From Lentisalinibacter sediminis (lineage in GTDB: Bacteria; Pseudomonadota; Gammaproteobacteria; Steroidobacterales; Woeseiaceae): 64,000 nt of DNA. A model generated the notes under the pieces. That model ran no database searches, had not been told where the DNA came from, and saw nothing but the letters and a program-made list of their open reading frames with translations. A program made the position numbers and the translations under genes. The stretch is taken from assembly GCF_040706615.1 (NCBI RefSeq), contig NZ_JAPDRF010000003.1:186001-250000 (forward strand). The letters run 5' to 3'. Below, one piece after another: positions 61,286 through 64,000 of this stretch. Position 1 is the stretch's first letter. Each line of letters starts with the position of its first letter.

Positions 61286-61762
61286 CTACGCGTCCGGGAT
61301 GAGCCGGAGGGCGAGCACCATGGCGTCTTCGCGGCCGTCGTCGGCGCGGTAGTAGCCGCGGCGGCGCCCGATCGGACGGAAACCGTACTTGCGATAGAGG
61401 CGCAGCGCCGCCTCGTTGGAGGGGCGCACCTCGAGCAGAATCTGGCGCACCGTGGCGTTACGCGCCCGGCTGATTACCTCGGCCAGCAGCAGCTCGCCGA
61501 AGCCGTAGCGGCGCCAGTGCCGGTCCACGCAGAGATTCAGCAGGTGCGCCTCGCCGGCGGCCACCGACAGGATGCCGTAACCGCGCGGCTCGCCCTCGGC
61601 CTCGATGACCAGACAGGTATAGCCGGCCAGCAGGCAGTCGCGGAATATGCCGCGGCTCCACGGAAACTCGTAGCTGCGGCGCTCGATGTCGGCCACCAGC
61701 GCCAGGTCGCCGGGCAGCATGGCGCGCATCTGCGGCGCCGGTTCGCGGACGACGGAGTTCAT
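61286..61762 (-). CDS. rimI: ribosomal protein S18-alanine N-acetyltransferase
   Basis: GNAT acetyltransferase for the N-terminus of S18. 158 residues: VADIERRSYEFPWSRGIFRDCLLAGY, GILSVAAGEAHLLNLCVDRHWRRYGFGELLLAEVI (acetyl-CoA loop RRYGFGELL) and LLEVRPSNEAALRLYRKYGF. Start ATG 61762 overlaps the udg stop as ATGA. RimI often sits near tsaB; here it is coupled to a uracil-DNA glycosylase. Confidence 0.92.
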   Translation of the reverse strand: MNSVVREPAPQMRAMLPGDLALVADIERRSYEFPWSRGIFRDCLLAGYTCLVIEAEGEPRGYGILSVAAGEAHLLNLCVDRHWRRYGFGELLLAEVISRARNATVRQILLEVRPSNEAALRLYRKYGFRPIGRRRGYYRADDGREDAMVLALRLIPDA

Positions 61763-62481
61763 GCACCCTCCCCGGCCAGCAGCCGCCGGGCCCGGCACAG
61801 ATCCTGCCAGGCTTTGCGTTTCTGGCTCGGACTGCGCAGCAGATAGGCCGGATGATAGGTCACGACCACGGGGATTGCGGCCTCCGGGAAGCGATGCGGC
61901 CGGGTCCGCAGGCGCCCGATCGGCTCGTCGCTCTCCAGCAGGTCCTGGGCGGCGATGCGGCCGACGGCCAGGATGACCCGCGGGCGTACCAGGGCGATCT
62001 GGCGGCGCAGATAGGGCCGGCACTCCGCCGACTCCTCGGGCCGCGGATCCCGGTTGCCCGGCGGCCGGCACTTCAGGATGTTGGCGATGAAGACGTCGTC
62101 GCGTCCCAGCCCCAGCGAGCGCAGCATCTCGTCCAGCAGCTTGCCGGCACGGCCGACGAAGGGCTCGCCCCGGCGGTCCTCCTCGGCACCGGGCGCCTCG
62201 CCGATGATCATGAGGTCGGCCTCCGGATTGCCGACGCCGAACACGGTCTGGGTGCGGCCCTCGTGCAGCGCGCAGCGGATGCACCCGCTCACCCGGGCCC
62301 GCAGCGCCTCCCAGTCGTCGGCGGACGGGTCGGCCTGAAACTCCTCCCCCGTGACGCGGTCTTCCCCGCCATCCTCCACCGGGGCCGCGACTTCGCCGGC
62401 GGTCTCCTCGCCGCGCAGCACCCAGACGTCGATGCCAAGCGCGCGCAGATAGGCCAGCCGTTCGCCCTCGCTGCCGGTCAT
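61759..62481 (-). CDS. family 4 uracil-DNA glycosylase
   Basis: Iron-sulfur uracil-DNA glycosylase for base excision repair. 240 residues: four cluster cysteines (GCIRCALHEGR, ILKCRPPGNRDPRPEESAEC), catalytic-motif region IIGEAPGAEEDRRGEPFVGRAGKLLDEML and motif 3 VTYHPAYLLRSP. A ~60-residue low-conservation N-terminal extension precedes the core. Overlaps pssA by four bases (ATGA) and rimI by four. Confidence 0.93.
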   Translation of the reverse strand: MTGSEGERLAYLRALGIDVWVLRGEETAGEVAAPVEDGGEDRVTGEEFQADPSADDWEALRARVSGCIRCALHEGRTQTVFGVGNPEADLMIIGEAPGAEEDRRGEPFVGRAGKLLDEMLRSLGLGRDDVFIANILKCRPPGNRDPRPEESAECRPYLRRQIALVRPRVILAVGRIAAQDLLESDEPIGRLRTRPHRFPEAAIPVVVTYHPAYLLRSPSQKRKAWQDLCRARRLLAGEGA

Positions 62482-63242
62482 GTCTCGTCCGCCTCCTTGC
62501 GGCGCCCCCGCCGCCGGCGCCAGAGCCAGAACGCCGGCCCGGACAGCGCGTAGCCGGTGAACATGGAGAACAGCACCACCGGCGGCTCCAGCGAGATCAG
62601 TATCAGCACCAGCGGGATGATGAGCAGGTACGGGAACGAGATGCGGCTGCCGAGATTGAGTTCCTTGAAGCTGTAGTAGCGCAGGTTGCTCACCATCAGC
62701 GCGCCGGCCATGGCGGTGATCACGAAGGCGAGCGCAAGACCGCCGAGGCCGGCGATGCCGTGCCGGGCGCTGAGCCAGACGAACCCGGCCACCATACCGG
62801 CCGCCGAGGGGCTGGCCAGCCCGACGAAAAAGCGCTTGTCCTGGGAGCCCGGCGAGGTGTTGAAGCGGGCCAGCCGCATGGCGGCCGCCACGGCGAACAG
62901 GAAAGCCACCAGCCAGCCCACCCGTCCCCAGGCGACGCTGTACTCGGCCAGCCTCGCCACGCCCCACTGGTAGACCACGACTGCCGGCGCCAGGCCGAAG
63001 CAGACCATGTCCGAGAGGCTGTCGAACTCCTTGCCGAAGTCGCTCTCGGTGGCCGTCAGACGCGCCACCCGGCCGTCGAGGCCGTCCAGCACCATAGCCA
63101 CGAATATCGCCACTCCGGCCGCCTCGAAGTTGCCGTCCACGGCCGCCACGATGGCGTAGAAGCCCGCGAACAGCGCCGTGGTGGTCAGCAGGTTCGGCAG
63201 CAGATAGATGCCGCGGCGCGGTTTTTCGTCGGATGCACCCAC
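62478..63242 (-). CDS. pssA: CDP-diacylglycerol-serine O-phosphatidyltransferase
   Basis: Membrane CDP-alcohol phosphotransferase making phosphatidylserine. 254 residues from GTG 63242 (TTG 63257 possible). The motif DGLDGRVARLTATESDFGKEFDSLSDMV carries the invariant D-G-x2-A-R-x8-G-x3-D-x3-D residues. About eight helices follow. This is the non-E. coli, membrane-embedded subclass II type. It neighbours a Psd-like protein, a classic pair, but see that entry. Confidence 0.94.
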   Translation of the reverse strand: MGASDEKPRRGIYLLPNLLTTTALFAGFYAIVAAVDGNFEAAGVAIFVAMVLDGLDGRVARLTATESDFGKEFDSLSDMVCFGLAPAVVVYQWGVARLAEYSVAWGRVGWLVAFLFAVAAAMRLARFNTSPGSQDKRFFVGLASPSAAGMVAGFVWLSARHGIAGLGGLALAFVITAMAGALMVSNLRYYSFKELNLGSRISFPYLLIIPLVLILISLEPPVVLFSMFTGYALSGPAFWLWRRRRGRRKEADET

Positions 63243-63276
63243 GGCGCAATCATACAAGATGGGCGGACGCGGCTCG

Positions 63277-63915
63277 CTATCGGTGTCTCAGTTCCGCCAG
63301 GGAGTCGGTTCCCGCGCGCACCTTCTGCCCCGTCTTCACGCGCACGTGGGCGTCCGCCGGCAGGTACACCTCGGCGGTCCTGGCCAGGCGCATGTACGCG
63401 AAGCGCTGGCCCTGGCCGACCCGCTCCCCGTAGCCGAGGAAGGCCCGCGGCGCGCCGAACCACTTCGGACCGTGTTTCGGACCATGGACGAGCACCACCA
63501 CGTCGTCGTCCTCGTCGCTGCGCACCCACATGCCGTGCACGTCCAGCCAGCGGCTGTGGTCGGAGAGGTTGTCGCGAGGGTCGAGGACCTTGCCCTCGAT
63601 GGGGCTGCGGGCCGTGTAGGCGCCGAAATTGTGGATGCGCATCGTAACCCGCACGGCCTCACGGTCCAGGATGCCCGGACCGGCGCCGGTGATCTCCGTG
63701 ACCACGCCGTCCACCGGCGCCAGCACGCCGAGAGGCGCCGCGGGGATGTCGCGCCACGGGTCCCGGAACAACAGGACGAGTGCCGCTACCAGCGCGCCCA
63801 GAGGCACGCCGGCCCACCAGCCGACGAGAGCCACGCCTGTCGCAAGTGCGGCCAGGGCCGTCAGTATCCAGGGCATGCCTTCCGGTGCTATGCGTGGATA
63901 ATCCGTTCTCGGCAT
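63277..63915 (-). CDS. phosphatidylserine decarboxylase-like protein lacking the Gly-Ser cleavage site
   Basis: 212 residues from ATG 63915: two hydrophobic segments (ILTALAALATGVALVGWW, LGALVAALVLLF), then LLFRDPWRDIPAAPLGVLAPVDGVVTEI and RIHNFGAYTARSPIEGKVLD, matching the small Psd-type fold. At the pyruvoyl-forming site, where relatives read FGSR followed by xxVYLP, this protein reads LART-AEVYLP (Ala178-Arg179), so the Ser that becomes the cofactor is absent, and the expected His before the RxPxxG motif is replaced. It probably cannot self-cleave in the usual way. Either another Psd exists elsewhere or this one has changed role. Confidence 0.8.
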   Translation of the reverse strand: MPRTDYPRIAPEGMPWILTALAALATGVALVGWWAGVPLGALVAALVLLFRDPWRDIPAAPLGVLAPVDGVVTEITGAGPGILDREAVRVTMRIHNFGAYTARSPIEGKVLDPRDNLSDHSRWLDVHGMWVRSDEDDDVVVLVHGPKHGPKWFGAPRAFLGYGERVGQGQRFAYMRLARTAEVYLPADAHVRVKTGQKVRAGTDSLAELRHR

Positions 63916-64000
63916 CGGTTCCCGGTCGGTCAGGAAGATGCGCGGATCATGCGCTGAATGGCGGCGAGATGCCACCCCGCCGGCGGCCCGTGCTGCGGGC
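63916..64000. other. right edge, no gene recognised
   Basis: The last 85 bases precede the Psd-like start. The fragment is GC-rich and too short to assign; no tRNA, terminator or clear promoter is visible. Confidence 0.5.

Overview
The window is 64 kb of dense, GC-rich bacterial chromosome with about sixty protein genes, two tRNA genes and very little intergenic DNA. Gene order is that of a gammaproteobacterium: rnr-rlmB-rpsF-rpsR-rplI-dnaB-alr, and nnr-tsaE-amidase-mutL-miaA-hfq-hflX-hflK-hflC-purA diverging from queG. High GC, a BCCT betaine/choline carrier and a strongly acidic extension on ribosomal protein S6 fit a halophilic or halotolerant lineage. An Ectothiorhodospiraceae/Chromatiales-like organism is my guess from gene content only. 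I see no phage, insertion sequence, CRISPR array or plasmid gene.

Layout. 1-7.6 kb (minus): alr (cut by the window edge), dnaB, rplI, a DUF2232 membrane protein, rpsR, rpsF, rlmB, rnr. 7.66 kb: tRNA-Leu(CAG). 7.8-12.3 kb (minus): betT, a porin and an orphan periplasmic binding protein. 12.4-13.7 kb (plus): an ATP-grasp enzyme of unknown substrate. 13.7-16.6 kb (minus): an 850-residue lipoprotein with four Ig-like repeats of about 94 residues, preceded by a c-di-GMP-I (GEMM-I) riboswitch and a terminator hairpin. 16.8-24.2 kb: mostly poorly characterised genes (small periplasmic protein, hotdog thioesterase coupled to an acetyl-CoA hydrolase-family protein, periplasmic protein, OPT transporter with a small membrane partner, patatin-like protein). 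24.2-36.1 kb (minus): GNAT, purA, DUF2065, hflC, hflK, hflX, hfq, miaA, mutL, amidase, tsaE, nnr. 36.2-39.3 kb (plus): queG, ppk2 and a cNMP-binding/GGDEF diguanylate cyclase. 39.3-43.8 kb (minus): panC, panB, deoxynucleoside kinase, folK, pcnB. 43.85 kb: tRNA-Glu(CTC). 44-46.7 kb (plus): NTP/NDP-type transporter, aldo/keto reductase, RDD protein. 46.7-48.9 kb (minus): lptG, lptF. 49.1-54.2 kb (plus): pepA, holC, a small protein, valS. 54.3-58.3 kb (plus): MoxR ATPase, DUF58 protein, TgpA-like transglutaminase. 58.2-63.9 kb (minus): UMF1-type MFS carrier with a leader mini-ORF, prfC, rimI, family-4 uracil-DNA glycosylase, pssA, and a Psd-like protein without the usual active-site residues.

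The most interesting unit is the c-di-GMP-responsive leader of the repeat lipoprotein. The same window encodes a diguanylate cyclase with an intact GGDEF motif and inhibitory I-site, so a second-messenger-controlled surface protein is a testable idea. Other points: many four-base stop/start overlaps (ATGA, GTGA, TTGA); a perfect 26-bp palindrome that contains both stop codons of a convergent gene pair; probable non-canonical start codons for pcnB and the gene after holC; and a 26-codon leader ORF that ends on the start codon of the MFS gene.
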